The notes beneath the pieces were generated by a model that was not told the DNA's origin, made no database searches, and saw nothing but the letters and a program-made list of their open reading frames with translations. A DNA stretch of 64,000 nt from Peterkaempfera sp044755465 (lineage in GTDB: Bacteria > Actinomycetota > Actinomycetes > Streptomycetales > Streptomycetaceae): the NCBI RefSeq assembly GCF_044755465.1, contig NZ_JBIVRB010000012.1:124001-188000 (forward strand), in the 5' to 3' direction. Position 1 is the stretch's first letter. Each line of letters starts with the position of its first letter. Shown in pieces: positions 44,745 to 52,740 of this stretch. The position numbers were made by a program, and so were the translations under genes.

Positions 44745-44861
44745 ATGGGTGCGGATGCGGCCTGGTGCCTGAACGACGCTTCGCCGGAGGGGGAGGACCT
44801 GACCCCGGCCGAGGAGCGCCAGCTCGAAGAGATCGAGAACGGCATCGTCGAGGCGAACTGA
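44745..44861 (+). CDS. 38-residue acidic peptide, candidate RiPP precursor
   Basis: 38 codons with GGGAGA seven bases before the ATG. The peptide starts M-G-A-D-A-A-W-C-L-N-D-A-S and continues with an acidic, helix-prone segment (LTPAEERQLEEIENG) ending V-E-A-N. It contains one Cys, one Ser, one Thr and one Trp. Size, charge and position directly before a YcaO gene, separated by a stable hairpin, are those of a RiPP precursor. Against this, modifiable residues lie near the N-terminus and the acidic 'leader-like' part is C-terminal, the reverse of the usual layout. It may instead be a scaffold or carrier peptide. No homologue was recognised by eye. Confidence 0.55.
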   Translation: MGADAAWCLNDASPEGEDLTPAEERQLEEIENGIVEAN

Positions 44862-44878
44862 CCCCTCGGGGCTCACCT

Positions 44879-44916
44879 CCGGGTGGGCGTACGGCATCGG
44901 GCCGACGCCCACCCGG
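44879..44916 (+). terminator. Hairpin between peptide and YcaO genes (attenuator-like)
   Basis: CCGGGTGGGCGT (44879-44890) pairs perfectly with ACGCCCACCCGG (44905-44916) around a 14-nt loop. It starts 18 bases after the peptide stop and lies 64 bases before the YcaO ATG. Partial terminators in this position are known in RiPP operons to give excess precursor over enzyme; here that role is inferred. Confidence 0.7.
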
Positions 44917-44979
44917 CGGGTGCGCGCAGCACCGATCACACCGCAGGAAGGAGCGCCCGTCCTCCGGTCGGGCCGGACC

Positions 44980-46227
44980 ATGACGACGACACAGCGAACC
45001 GCCACCGCCCCGAACCAGGCAGGAGAGCGGGACCTGGACCTGCCCGAGGCATGGCGCCGAGGGCAGGCCGCCGCAGGCGAAGCGGGCCTCGCCGCACACC
45101 TGTCGGACCGCGGCGACGCATGGCGCTGCGACCTGCTGCGCGCGGACGGCTCCCGGCCGCCAGGCGCCACCGGATCGGGCAAGGGCGACCCGGCCGCAGC
45201 GCGGGTCGGCGCGCTGTTCGAGGCACTTGAGCACTACCGCAGCCACGCCGCCCGGGTGCGCCCCGAGGAGTTGGTCCTGCACCGCGCGGGCGACCTCGCC
45301 ACCGGCGAACTGGCCGCCGAACCGGGTGTCTCGCTGCTGGCACACACCCCCGCCGCACGGGTGGCCTGCCGCCGGCACACCGCGCTGCGCGGCCCGGGGG
45401 CACTCGACGTACCGCTCCTGCTCACCTGCCCGTCCTATGTGAGCAGCGCGGAGGGCGCTCGGCTCCGGGCCCTGGCCGGTGACACATGCGCGTACGCGTC
45501 GGCCTCGCGCTACAGCAACAACAGCGGTACCGCGAGCGGTGCCTCGCCCACCGAGGCGGTGGTGCACGCGCTGGCCGAGACGGTCGAGCGCGACGCCTTC
45601 TCGCTGCTGCTCATCGGTACCTTCCTCGTGCCGTCTCCGGCGCGGCTGCGGCTGGTCGACACCGGCACCCTGCCCGACGCCCTCGCCGCGCTGCTCGGAT
45701 ACGCCGAGCGGCGGGTCGGGCGGCCGGTCCACCTGATCGAGATGACGACCGATCTGGGCGTGCCCGCCTACTGCGCCCATGCCGCGCCGGACGGGGAGTT
45801 CAGGCTCCAGGGGTACGGGGCCTCGCTGTCGGCGGCCCATGCGGTGCGGCGCGCGCTGCGGGAGCTGCTACAGATCTCCGCGCCCCGGGAGCGGGCGTTG
45901 TGGGTGCCGCGCGACTTCGGGGTGCTGCGGCGCAGGCCACGGCTGCTGGCCGCCGGGCGGGCGGATTTCGGGCCGCGTCTCGCGGGCGCGCTGGAGGTGC
46001 CGTTCCGGGAGACCGCCGCCCCGGCCACGGCGCGGGGCCACCTGGACGCCCTGGTGGCGCTGCTCGGCGCGCAGGGGTACCGGCCGTTCGCCTGTGTGCT
46101 GCACCGGGCTTCCAACGGCGTGGCGACGGTGAGTACGTACACTCCCCGGCTGGAGCGCTTCCTCACCGTGACGGGCGGGAACGCGGTGGTGCCGGGGCCA
46201 CGCGGGCGGGCCGTGCACGGCGGGTGA
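44980..46227 (+). CDS. Stand-alone YcaO-domain protein
   Basis: 415 residues. ATP-binding hallmarks are G-K-G (67-69) with the following A-R-V-G-A-L-F-E81-A-L-E84-H, then the S-G-A-S-P-T-E-A-V-V-H-A-L-A-E200-T-V-E203-R204-D segment and R-A-L-R-E295-L-L-Q298. All nucleotide/Mg ligands look intact. The C-terminus (PGPRGRAVHGG) lacks the PxPxP ending of azoline-forming cyclodehydratases, and no E1-like/ocin-ThiF or TfuA partner is near. YcaO enzymes activate peptide backbone amides with ATP to form azolines, thioamides or amidines; which applies here is open. ATG 44980 was chosen by family fit; a strong AGGAAGGAG lies 29 bases upstream, and GTG 44920 is an alternative. Confidence 0.9.
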   Translation: MTTTQRTATAPNQAGERDLDLPEAWRRGQAAAGEAGLAAHLSDRGDAWRCDLLRADGSRPPGATGSGKGDPAAARVGALFEALEHYRSHAARVRPEELVLHRAGDLATGELAAEPGVSLLAHTPAARVACRRHTALRGPGALDVPLLLTCPSYVSSAEGARLRALAGDTCAYASASRYSNNSGTASGASPTEAVVHALAETVERDAFSLLLIGTFLVPSPARLRLVDTGTLPDALAALLGYAERRVGRPVHLIEMTTDLGVPAYCAHAAPDGEFRLQGYGASLSAAHAVRRALRELLQISAPRERALWVPRDFGVLRRRPRLLAAGRADFGPRLAGALEVPFRETAAPATARGHLDALVALLGAQGYRPFACVLHRASNGVATVSTYTPRLERFLTVTGGNAVVPGPRGRAVHGG

Positions 46228-46269
46228 CGGGTCCGGGGCGGGGGCCGCTCCGGCCGGGGGCGGCGCCGG

Positions 46270-47532
46270 TCACCAGGGGGCGCCGAGCGCCGCCGCAGCC
46301 CGTACGCCGGACAGGCAGCCGTCCTCGTGGTAGCCGCCCGCGTGGTGGTACGCACCGGCGAAGGCCAGCCGGTGGTCGGAGAGGAGCGGCAGGAGCCGCT
46401 GCGCGGCGGCGCTCTCGGGGGTCCAGGCGGGGTGCTCATAGCCGAGGGTGGCGATGACGGCGGCGGGGGCGGCTCGCCGGGCCTCGTCGTTGAAGGACGC
46501 GATGTGGTCGGCGGCCGCCGTGATGCCCTGGAGCCGGTTGAGGTCGATGCTCAGTGCGGGGGTCGCGTTCGCCGGGTGGCAGGACTGCTGGCGGTAGTTG
46601 TGGGTGCGGCGCATGCCCGGTGCGCTGGGGAGCACGGAGGCGTCGGTGTGCAGCACACCGGGGTTGGCCGCGTAGTGGAAGCTGCCGAGGATGCGCGCCT
46701 CGCCGTCGGACGGGTCGGCCAGCAGCTCCAGCGCCTGCCGGGGGTGGGTGGCGATGACGGCCTTGTCGAAGGAGCGGACGGTGCCGGTGGCGTCGCGGAC
46801 GTCGACGGCGCGGGCGGTGCGTCGCACGGAGCGGACCGGGGTCGAGCGCAGGACGGCGGTCAGCCGCGCGGCGATGCGTTCCACGTAGCGGGCGGTGCCG
46901 CCGACGATGGAGCGCCAGCCGCTGTCGCCGGCCAGGACGCCGTTGTGGTCCAGCGTCTCGAAGAGGTGGCCGAGCGGGAAGCGCCGGACGCTGTCGGCGG
47001 GGACGAGCCCCATGGTGACCATGAGCGGCATGATGAGGTGCCCGACGACGTAGTCGGTGTACTGCCCGGCGTCGATCAGCTCCTGGAGCGTACGGTCGGC
47101 CGCGCCGGCGCCGAGGGCGGTCGCCAGCTCGTCGGAGAACCGCTTCGTCTGCTCGGTGACGCGCTGCCAGGCGGCTGCGGGCATCGCCTGCGGCCGGGGC
47201 GGGGGCCGGTGCAGGTCGTGGGCGTCCGGGTTCGCGAATCCGCACTCCGCACAGGTCACACTCAGTGTGATGTCGCCCAACGGTCTGGTGGTGACGCCGA
47301 GTTCGCCGAGCAGGCGCATCACATGCGGATTGCCCCGCGCGTGGACCATCATCACGGCCGTGTCGACCGCGACGCTGCCGCCCGCTCCGTCGGGCACGGT
47401 GTGGGTCTCGGCGTGGCCGCCGAGCCGGGGGGCCGCCTCGTACAGGGTGACGTCGTACGAGCGCTGGAGGAGGTGGGCGGCGGTCAGCCCGCCCACTCCG
47501 GAGCCGATCACCGCGACGCTGGTCCTGGGCAC
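46270..47532 (-). CDS. FAD/NAD-binding amine-oxidase-type flavoprotein (COG2907-like)
   Basis: 420 residues. N-terminal V-I-G-S-G-V-G-G-L-T-A-A-H motif, then Y-E-A-A-P-R-L-G-G-H-A-E-T-H, and the C-terminal Y-H-E-D-G-C-L-S-G-V-R-A-A family signature of COG2907 predicted oxidoreductases, relatives of desaturases and cyclopropane-fatty-acid-linked flavoproteins. Probably a flavin-dependent desaturase or isomerase. The GTG at 47532 has AAGGAG six bases upstream. It is 39 bp downstream of the P450 in a - strand operon that converges with the YcaO gene (42 bp between stops). Confidence 0.88.
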   Translation of the reverse strand: MPRTSVAVIGSGVGGLTAAHLLQRSYDVTLYEAAPRLGGHAETHTVPDGAGGSVAVDTAVMMVHARGNPHVMRLLGELGVTTRPLGDITLSVTCAECGFANPDAHDLHRPPPRPQAMPAAAWQRVTEQTKRFSDELATALGAGAADRTLQELIDAGQYTDYVVGHLIMPLMVTMGLVPADSVRRFPLGHLFETLDHNGVLAGDSGWRSIVGGTARYVERIAARLTAVLRSTPVRSVRRTARAVDVRDATGTVRSFDKAVIATHPRQALELLADPSDGEARILGSFHYAANPGVLHTDASVLPSAPGMRRTHNYRQQSCHPANATPALSIDLNRLQGITAAADHIASFNDEARRAAPAAVIATLGYEHPAWTPESAAAQRLLPLLSDHRLAFAGAYHHAGGYHEDGCLSGVRAAAALGAPW

Positions 47533-47571
47533 TGCTGTCTCCTTGGCGGTGGCTGGTCGTCGGGCCCGGCT

Positions 47572-48921
47572 TCAGCGGGCCGGGGCGCCGGTCGCGTGCC
47601 GTTGGTGCAGGCGCATGGTGAGCCGGTGGGGTCCGAGGGTGGCCCGGCGGGAGGCGCGGACCCGCCGACCCGGGACGGGCTCCAGCTGCCAGTGGGCGGC
47701 GATGGAGGCGAGGGCGAGGACCGTCTCGGTGAGGGCGAAGGTCTCCCCGAGGCACTTGCGGGCGCCGCCGCCGAACGGGATCAGGCTGCCGTGCACGGGC
47801 TTGGGGCCCATGCTCGGGCGGTCGGGCTCGAAGGACTCCGGGTCCGGGTGGAGGTCGGCGCGGTGGTGCAGCTGGTAGGAGCTGTAGACGACGGTGGTCC
47901 CGGCGGGCAGGTGGTGGCCGCCGAGTTCGGTGTCGGCGGTGGTCCTGCGGGTGATGAGCCAGCCCGGCGGGTACAGGCGCAGGGTCTCGGTGACGACCCG
48001 GCGGGTGAGGTCGAGCGCGGGCAGGTCCTCGTGGCGGGCGGTGCGGCCGCCCAGCACGGTGTCGGCCTCGGCCTGGACGCGGGCCCGGATGTCCGGGCGG
48101 GTCCCGAGCAGGTGCCAGGCCCACGCCAGCGTGCAGGCGGTGGTCTCGACCCCCGCGATGACGAAGGTGACCATCTGGTCGTGGACCTCGGTGTCGGTCA
48201 GACCCCGCCCGTCCTGGTCGCGGGCGGTCAGCAGGGTGGACAGCAGGTCGTCCTGGTGGACGCCGGTGGCGCGGCGGTCGGTGATCAGCGTCTGGGTGAG
48301 CGCGCGCAGATGCGCGCGGGCCCGGGTGAAGCGCCGGTTGGCGGGGGTGGGGAGCCGGTCGGCCAGCGGCAGGGCGAGCATCACGCGCCGGGCGACGGAG
48401 GTGCTGATCGCGGTGACGCTGTCGTACACGGCGGGCAGGGCGGCGCTGTCGAGCGTGAACAGGCAGCCGGCGGTGATCGCGGCGGAGAGTCGGCTCATCT
48501 CGGCGGGCACGTCCAGGACCTGCCCGTGGCGCCAGTGCCGGGTGAGGGCGGCGATCTCCCGCGTCATCGTCGCCGCGTAGCCCGGCAGCTGGGTGTGGTG
48601 GAACGCGGGCTGCACCAGCCTGCGCTGCCGACGGTGGGCGGCGGCCGGACAGCTGGAGATCCCGTCGCCGGCCGCCTCCCGGAACTTGTCGTAGAACGGG
48701 CCGCCCTTGTCGAAGGTGCGGTCCTCGGTCAGGACGCGGTGGACCAGGTCGGGGTGGCACACCACATACGCCTGGTGCGGGCCCATGCGAATGCGCACCA
48801 GGTCGCCGTGGGCGGGCAGGGATGCCACCAGGTCCAGCGGCCTGCGTACGAGCGCGAGTGTGTGGCCGAGCAGCGGCAGCGCACCGGGGGCGCTGGCCAG
48901 GGCATACGCGGGGGTCGTCAC
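47572..48921 (-). CDS. Cytochrome P450, second of the terpene/YcaO cluster
   Basis: 449 residues, clearly the same P450 style as 41776-43161 (shared P-G-A-L-P-L-L-G-H start, R-V-F-D/T-F-D-K-G-G region, A-P/HRRQRR region). I-helix V-I-A-G-V-E-T-T-A-C (acid is Glu, Thr present), E-x-x-R as T-E-T-L-R-L-Y-P, heme loop F-G-G-G-A-R-K-C-L-G-E-T. The GTG at 48921 has GAGGAG five bases upstream. Lies between the ferritin-like protein and the COG2907 flavoprotein in one operon; a second oxidation of the same scaffold is likely. Confidence 0.93.
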   Translation of the reverse strand: MTTPAYALASAPGALPLLGHTLALVRRPLDLVASLPAHGDLVRIRMGPHQAYVVCHPDLVHRVLTEDRTFDKGGPFYDKFREAAGDGISSCPAAAHRRQRRLVQPAFHHTQLPGYAATMTREIAALTRHWRHGQVLDVPAEMSRLSAAITAGCLFTLDSAALPAVYDSVTAISTSVARRVMLALPLADRLPTPANRRFTRARAHLRALTQTLITDRRATGVHQDDLLSTLLTARDQDGRGLTDTEVHDQMVTFVIAGVETTACTLAWAWHLLGTRPDIRARVQAEADTVLGGRTARHEDLPALDLTRRVVTETLRLYPPGWLITRRTTADTELGGHHLPAGTTVVYSSYQLHHRADLHPDPESFEPDRPSMGPKPVHGSLIPFGGGARKCLGETFALTETVLALASIAAHWQLEPVPGRRVRASRRATLGPHRLTMRLHQRHATGAPAR

Positions 48922-48988
48922 CGGTTCTCCTCTCGTTTCGGGGTTCGGTGGTACGGGCCCTCCGACCGGCGGGGCGGCGCGAGCGCGG

Positions 48989-50095
48989 TCAGGGCTCCCG
49001 GTCGACGTAGCGGAACTCCGGTCCGTAGGTCGCCCCCCGGCCGTCCGGCAGCGGGATGCGGACCAGGACGCGCGCGAGGGTCCGCAGGTGCCCCATGGAT
49101 TTGATCGCCTTGCTGAGCTCGGCGTACTGGGCGGCCTTCGACGTCGCTCGCCAGACGGATTCCAGAGACCGCAGCATCGAGCTGTAGTGGGCGTTGAAGT
49201 CGTCCAGGATGACCTCGACGCCGCCGGTGGGCCGGTTGGCCGGGTCGCCGGCCCAGCCCCCGTCGGGCACCCGCCCCATGGGATGGGCGGCCGGCATCGG
49301 GACCGGCGGGCCGGTGAAGTCCCAGGCCGGGGAGCCGGGTGCGCCGCCCCGGCCGGTCCTGGCGAGCTTGCGGCCGTGGGCGATCTCCAGGAAGGCGTAG
49401 TAGTGGGCCGGCTCGTCCGGGCCGGCGGGGTAGGGGTTGTCCGGGCAGCCGTCGGCGCCTTCGCTCTGCTCCACGATGACGCCGATGGCGGCGTCGGCGG
49501 CCTGCCAGCCGACGACGGGGGTGATGGCGCTGCCGCCGCCGAACCGCTTGGACAGGTCGACGTCCAGCTGCGGGCCCGGGTCGGCGTCGAACAGGTGCCG
49601 GTTGCGCGCCATGGCCGTCCGCACCTTGGCGTAGAACGCCCCCATGGTGCCGGTGGTACCGCCGGGGGCGCCGGGGGCGAGCGGGCGGTCGGGCATCTCG
49701 ATGCGGGCGTACATCTCGGCGGTCTGCCGGTCGAGCCCGGCGAGGTGGACCGTCAGACCGGGCCGGAGCCCGCCGGGCAGCGGTCCCGGATACGTCGGCA
49801 CGGTGCGCGGGTCGGTCAGCACCGGCGCGCCGCCCACGGCGCAGAGGATGTTGGCCGCCAGGCCGAGGTGGGTCATCTCGTCGAAGACGATGTCGCGGAG
49901 CGCCGTGTGGACGGCGTCGTCGGGCGTCGGGTCCTTGATCGACCACAGGCCGCACGAGTAGACGGGGATGGTGGCCAGCTCCAGCAGGACCGCGAGTCGC
50001 AGCGCGGCTCTGAGCCACTCGGCTCCGCAGTCCGCGTCATCGACCCGCATCAGGCCGTCGGCCGTGCCACTCGGGCAGTCGAGCACCCCTGTCAT
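48989..50095 (-). CDS. Ferritin-like (VioB/iminophenylpyruvate dimer synthase-type) protein
   Basis: 368 residues with the ferritin-like domain seen in VioB-type proteins. The first helix pair shows A-V-L-L-E-L-A-T-I-P-V-Y and D-I-V-F-D-E-M-T-H-L-G-L-A-A-N (E and ExxH-type metal ligands); a later helix has E-P-A-H-Y-Y-A-F-L-E-I-A-H-G-R. Such proteins bind a di-metal or heme site and couple or oxidise amino-acid-derived imines; the substrate here is unknown. The ATG at 50095 has AGAGG eight bases upstream. First gene of the - strand operon ferritin-like, P450, flavoprotein. Confidence 0.85.
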   Translation of the reverse strand: MTGVLDCPSGTADGLMRVDDADCGAEWLRAALRLAVLLELATIPVYSCGLWSIKDPTPDDAVHTALRDIVFDEMTHLGLAANILCAVGGAPVLTDPRTVPTYPGPLPGGLRPGLTVHLAGLDRQTAEMYARIEMPDRPLAPGAPGGTTGTMGAFYAKVRTAMARNRHLFDADPGPQLDVDLSKRFGGGSAITPVVGWQAADAAIGVIVEQSEGADGCPDNPYPAGPDEPAHYYAFLEIAHGRKLARTGRGGAPGSPAWDFTGPPVPMPAAHPMGRVPDGGWAGDPANRPTGGVEVILDDFNAHYSSMLRSLESVWRATSKAAQYAELSKAIKSMGHLRTLARVLVRIPLPDGRGATYGPEFRYVDREP

Positions 50096-50264
50096 CGCAC
50101 GCACCTCTTCCGCACCCTGCCTGCCGGTCCGCTGCCGGAACCTACTGCGGTGGACGGCGACGTGCGGGCAGACACCGGGGCACCGCCGAGCGGTTCACCC
50201 CGGCGGCCCAACCGCCGGCCGGGCATCCGGCCGGCGGCCGGTCGGCGGCCGGGTGAGGGCACAG

Positions 50265-50309
50265 GTCGGGCCCGGCCGTCCGGCTGTGCGCCGCGCGACC
50301 GGGCCCGAC
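50265..50309. terminator. 11-bp inverted repeat after EF-hand gene
   Basis: GTCGGGCCCGG (50265-50275) pairs with CCGGGCCCGAC (50299-50309), 25 bases beyond the EF-hand stop on the - strand. Loop is long (23 nt), so assignment as terminator is tentative. Confidence 0.45.
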
Positions 50310-50333
50310 CGCGAACCGACCGGCCGGGAGGGC

Positions 50334-50888
50334 TCAGACGGCTCCGAACAGCCGACCGCCGGGCGCCGCCGGATCGGTGGACATGAAGAACTCACGCGCG
50401 GCCCGGATGAACTCCGAACGGGAAATCCGTCCGTCGCCGTCCGCGTCCAGGGCCGCGAACGCCTGGATGGTGTCGGGCATCGGAACGCCCCAGACGTTTC
50501 CCAGGAACCTGGCGAACTCGTCCTTGTCGATCTCGTTGTCGCCATTGACGTCCACGACGTCGAACAGCACATTGCTCAGGCCGTCGACCGAGTCGAAGCG
50601 GCTGTTGTCGAAGGTCGACGTCCGGGCTGCCGCGATGTACTCGTCCTTGGAGATCCGCTGGTCGCCGTTGGCGTCCGCATGACGGGCGAGTTCCTGCCAG
50701 AACATGGCGTACCCGGCCTGCAGGGCCGTGGCCCGGCGGTCACCGCGGTCCAGCCGGTACTCGTTCAGGAGCCGGTCGACGAGCTGCTGGAAGTCGCTCC
50801 ACTCGACGTACCCGTTGTGGTCGGAATCGAGGGTGTTGAAAATCTTCTCGATTTTGAGGGTGATGATGTCAGGAGCCGTAGTGGCCAT
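50334..50888 (-). CDS. Calerythrin-like EF-hand protein
   Basis: 184 residues with four EF-hand loops at 21-32 (D-S-D-H-N-G-Y-V-E-W-S-D, last position Asp), 72-83 (D-A-N-G-D-Q-R-I-S-K-D-E), 113-124 (D-V-N-G-D-N-E-I-D-K-D-E) and 148-159 (D-A-D-G-D-G-R-I-S-R-S-E). All have acidic residues at chelating positions; the length matches calerythrin-type sarcoplasmic-like calcium-binding proteins of actinomycetes. Cytosolic calcium buffer or sensor. AAGGAAG precedes the ATG. It sits at the edge of the terpene/YcaO cluster, but a shared function is not shown. Confidence 0.93.
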   Translation of the reverse strand: MATTAPDIITLKIEKIFNTLDSDHNGYVEWSDFQQLVDRLLNEYRLDRGDRRATALQAGYAMFWQELARHADANGDQRISKDEYIAAARTSTFDNSRFDSVDGLSNVLFDVVDVNGDNEIDKDEFARFLGNVWGVPMPDTIQAFAALDADGDGRISRSEFIRAAREFFMSTDPAAPGGRLFGAV

Positions 50889-51133
50889 TTCTTCTTCCTT
50901 TTCGGAAGGAGTGGGGGACGGCGAGCACGGCGCATTCGCCGAACGCCACGCTAGCAGCGGACGAACCGACCGGCCGTGCGAGGAATGCCCGCGCTGCTGC
51001 GGTCAGGTGAATGGATTGCTCCACCCGCGCGGATCACCGGTCGCGGGCGCATGACGGGGAGCGGGGGCCGGCCCGGACCGCCGGACTGCCGGACCGCCGG
51101 ACCGCCGGCGGTCCGGGCGGGTTCGGACGGCAG

Positions 51134-51167
51134 CGGCCCGGACCGCGCGGGTGCGCGGTCCGGGCCG
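51134..51167. terminator. 15-bp hairpin after acetylxylan esterase gene
   Basis: CGGCCCGGACCGCGC (51134-51148) pairs with 51153-51167 around a 4-nt loop, 24 bases beyond the - strand stop at 51191. Confidence 0.85.
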
Positions 51168-51174
51168 GGGGAGC

Positions 51175-51538
51175 CTGGCGTGGGGTCAGGTCAGGCGGTG
51201 GTGCAGGTGGTGCCGTTGAGGGTGAAGGCGGAGGGCTTGGTGAAGGTGGAGCCGGTCCAGGTGCCCTGGAAGCCGAAGGCGGCGGTGCCGCCGTTGGCGG
51301 GGATCTGGCCGTTGAAGGAGACGTTGGTGGCCTTCACGGCGCCGCTGTTGGGCGAGATGTTGGCGTTCCAGACGCTGGAGATGGACTGTCCGCTGGGCAG
51401 GGTGTAGCCGAGGGTCCAGCCGTTGATGGCGGTGGAGCCGGTGTTGGTGATGGTGACGTCGGCGGTGAAGCCGCCCTGCCAGGAGTTGGGGTTGTAGGTG
51501 ACCTTGCAGCCGCCGGGGGTGCCGGTGCCGCCGGTGGT
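51175..51538. repeat. CBM2 direct repeat, copy 1
   Basis: The esterase CBM2 coding region. Its outer parts, 51175-51269 and 51443-51538, are identical base for base to 52451-52545 and 52645-52740 in the xylanase gene, so both CBMs arose by recent duplication or conversion. Confidence 0.9.
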
Positions 51539-52339
51539 GGTCCCGCCGGTCGTGGTGCCGCCGGTCGTGGTGCCGCCCGTGGTCGTCCCACCGGTGGTGG
51601 TGCCGCCCGTGGTGGTGGTCCCGCCGGTCGTACCGCTGCCGCCGTCGGGGGCCACGGCGCGGCCGGTCTGCGGGGAGATCATGCCGGCGCACAGGCCCCG
51701 GTTGGCCAGGCCCTGCGCGATGCGCGGGATAGCGGCGAGGGTGTTGGCGGGCCACTCGTGCATGAGGATGACCTGGCCGTTGGTGAGCTGCGCGTTGGCC
51801 TGCACGATCGCGTCGACGCTGGCGCCGTTCCAGTCCTGCGAGTCGACGTCCCAGATGACCTCGGTCAGGCCGTACTTGGCCTCGACCGACTTCAGCGTGG
51901 AGTTGGTCTCACCGTACGGCGGGCGGAACAGCTTCGGCGTGCCGCCGCCCGCGTTGGCGATGGCCTGCTGGGTCTGGCCGACCTCGGAGTCGATCTGCGA
52001 CTGGCTCTGCTGGGTCAGGTGCGGGTGGGTGTAGCTGTGGTTGCCGATCCACATACCGGCGGCGAGCTCGGCCTTGACCTGGGCCGGGTAGGAGGCGGCG
52101 TACTGGCCCTCGTTGAACACCGTGGCCCGCAGCCCGTTCTGCTTGAGCGCGTTGAGCAGGGCCGGGGTGTGGTCATTGGACGGGCCGTCATCGAAGGTGA
52201 TCCCGACGTACCCGTTACAGGTGGCGGCATGGGACGGGGTGGCGTTGACGGTGAGGGCGACGGTGCTCGCGATCGCCATCGCGGCGACGGCCAGTCCCGT
52301 GACCAGGGGGCGTATTGACAGGCGGGGCGTGAAGTGCAT
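51191..52339 (-). CDS. axeA: Secreted acetylxylan esterase (CE4) with CBM2
   Basis: 382 residues. A Tat/Sec-type signal peptide (about residues 1-38, ending T-P-S-H-A) is followed by a NodB/CE4 deacetylase domain: T-F-D-D-G-P, H-S-Y-T-H-P-H with the metal histidines, R-P-P-Y-G, D-V-D-S-Q-D-W and L-M-H-E-W. A (GGTTT)n linker leads to a C-terminal CBM2 domain closed by Cys residues (C-K-V-T-Y to T-C-T-T-A). It removes acetyl groups from xylan outside the cell. The arrangement beside a GH11 xylanase matches the xlnB-axeA pair of Streptomyces lividans. AGGAG lies eight bases before the ATG. Confidence 0.93.
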   Translation of the reverse strand: MHFTPRLSIRPLVTGLAVAAMAIASTVALTVNATPSHAATCNGYVGITFDDGPSNDHTPALLNALKQNGLRATVFNEGQYAASYPAQVKAELAAGMWIGNHSYTHPHLTQQSQSQIDSEVGQTQQAIANAGGGTPKLFRPPYGETNSTLKSVEAKYGLTEVIWDVDSQDWNGASVDAIVQANAQLTNGQVILMHEWPANTLAAIPRIAQGLANRGLCAGMISPQTGRAVAPDGGSGTTGGTTTTGGTTTGGTTTGGTTTGGTTTGGTTTGGTGTPGGCKVTYNPNSWQGGFTADVTITNTGSTAINGWTLGYTLPSGQSISSVWNANISPNSGAVKATNVSFNGQIPANGGTAAFGFQGTWTGSTFTKPSAFTLNGTTCTTA

Positions 52340-52450
52340 ACGGAGGGCTCCTACTCGTGCCGGCGGCGGACCGCGCTGTGGGGGACAGCGAGCGGCCGAG
52401 GACGCGGGGTGCCTCCTCGGCCGCTCTGGGTCTGTCGGGTGTGCTGGGTG

Positions 52451-52740
52451 CTGGCGTGGGGTCAGGTCAGGCGGTGGTGCAGGTGGTGCCGTTGAGGGTG
52501 AAGGCGGAGGGCTTGGTGAAGGTGGAGCCGGTCCAGGTGCCCTGGNNNNNNNNNNNNNNNNNNNNNNNNNNNNNNNNNNNNNNNNNNNNNNNNNNNNNNN
52601 NNNNNNNNNNNNNNNNNNNNNNNNNNNNNNNNNNNNNNNNNNNNGTTGGTGATGGTGACGTCGGCGGTGAAGCCGCCCTGCCAGGAGTTGGGGTTGTAGG
52701 TGACCTTGCAGCCGCCGGGGGTGCCGGTGCCGCCGGTGGT
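52451..52740. repeat. CBM2 direct repeat, copy 2 (contains the N gap)
   Basis: Second copy of the CBM2 coding repeat, interrupted by 99 N at 52546-52644. By comparison with copy 1, 173 bases should lie there, so the true sequence is about 74 bases longer. Confidence 0.9.

Noticed and set aside
46327..49104. 925-codon + strand frame over the flavoprotein and P450 genes
   Set aside because: Opposite strand carries two complete, motif-bearing enzymes with ribosome binding sites; the frame is a shadow.
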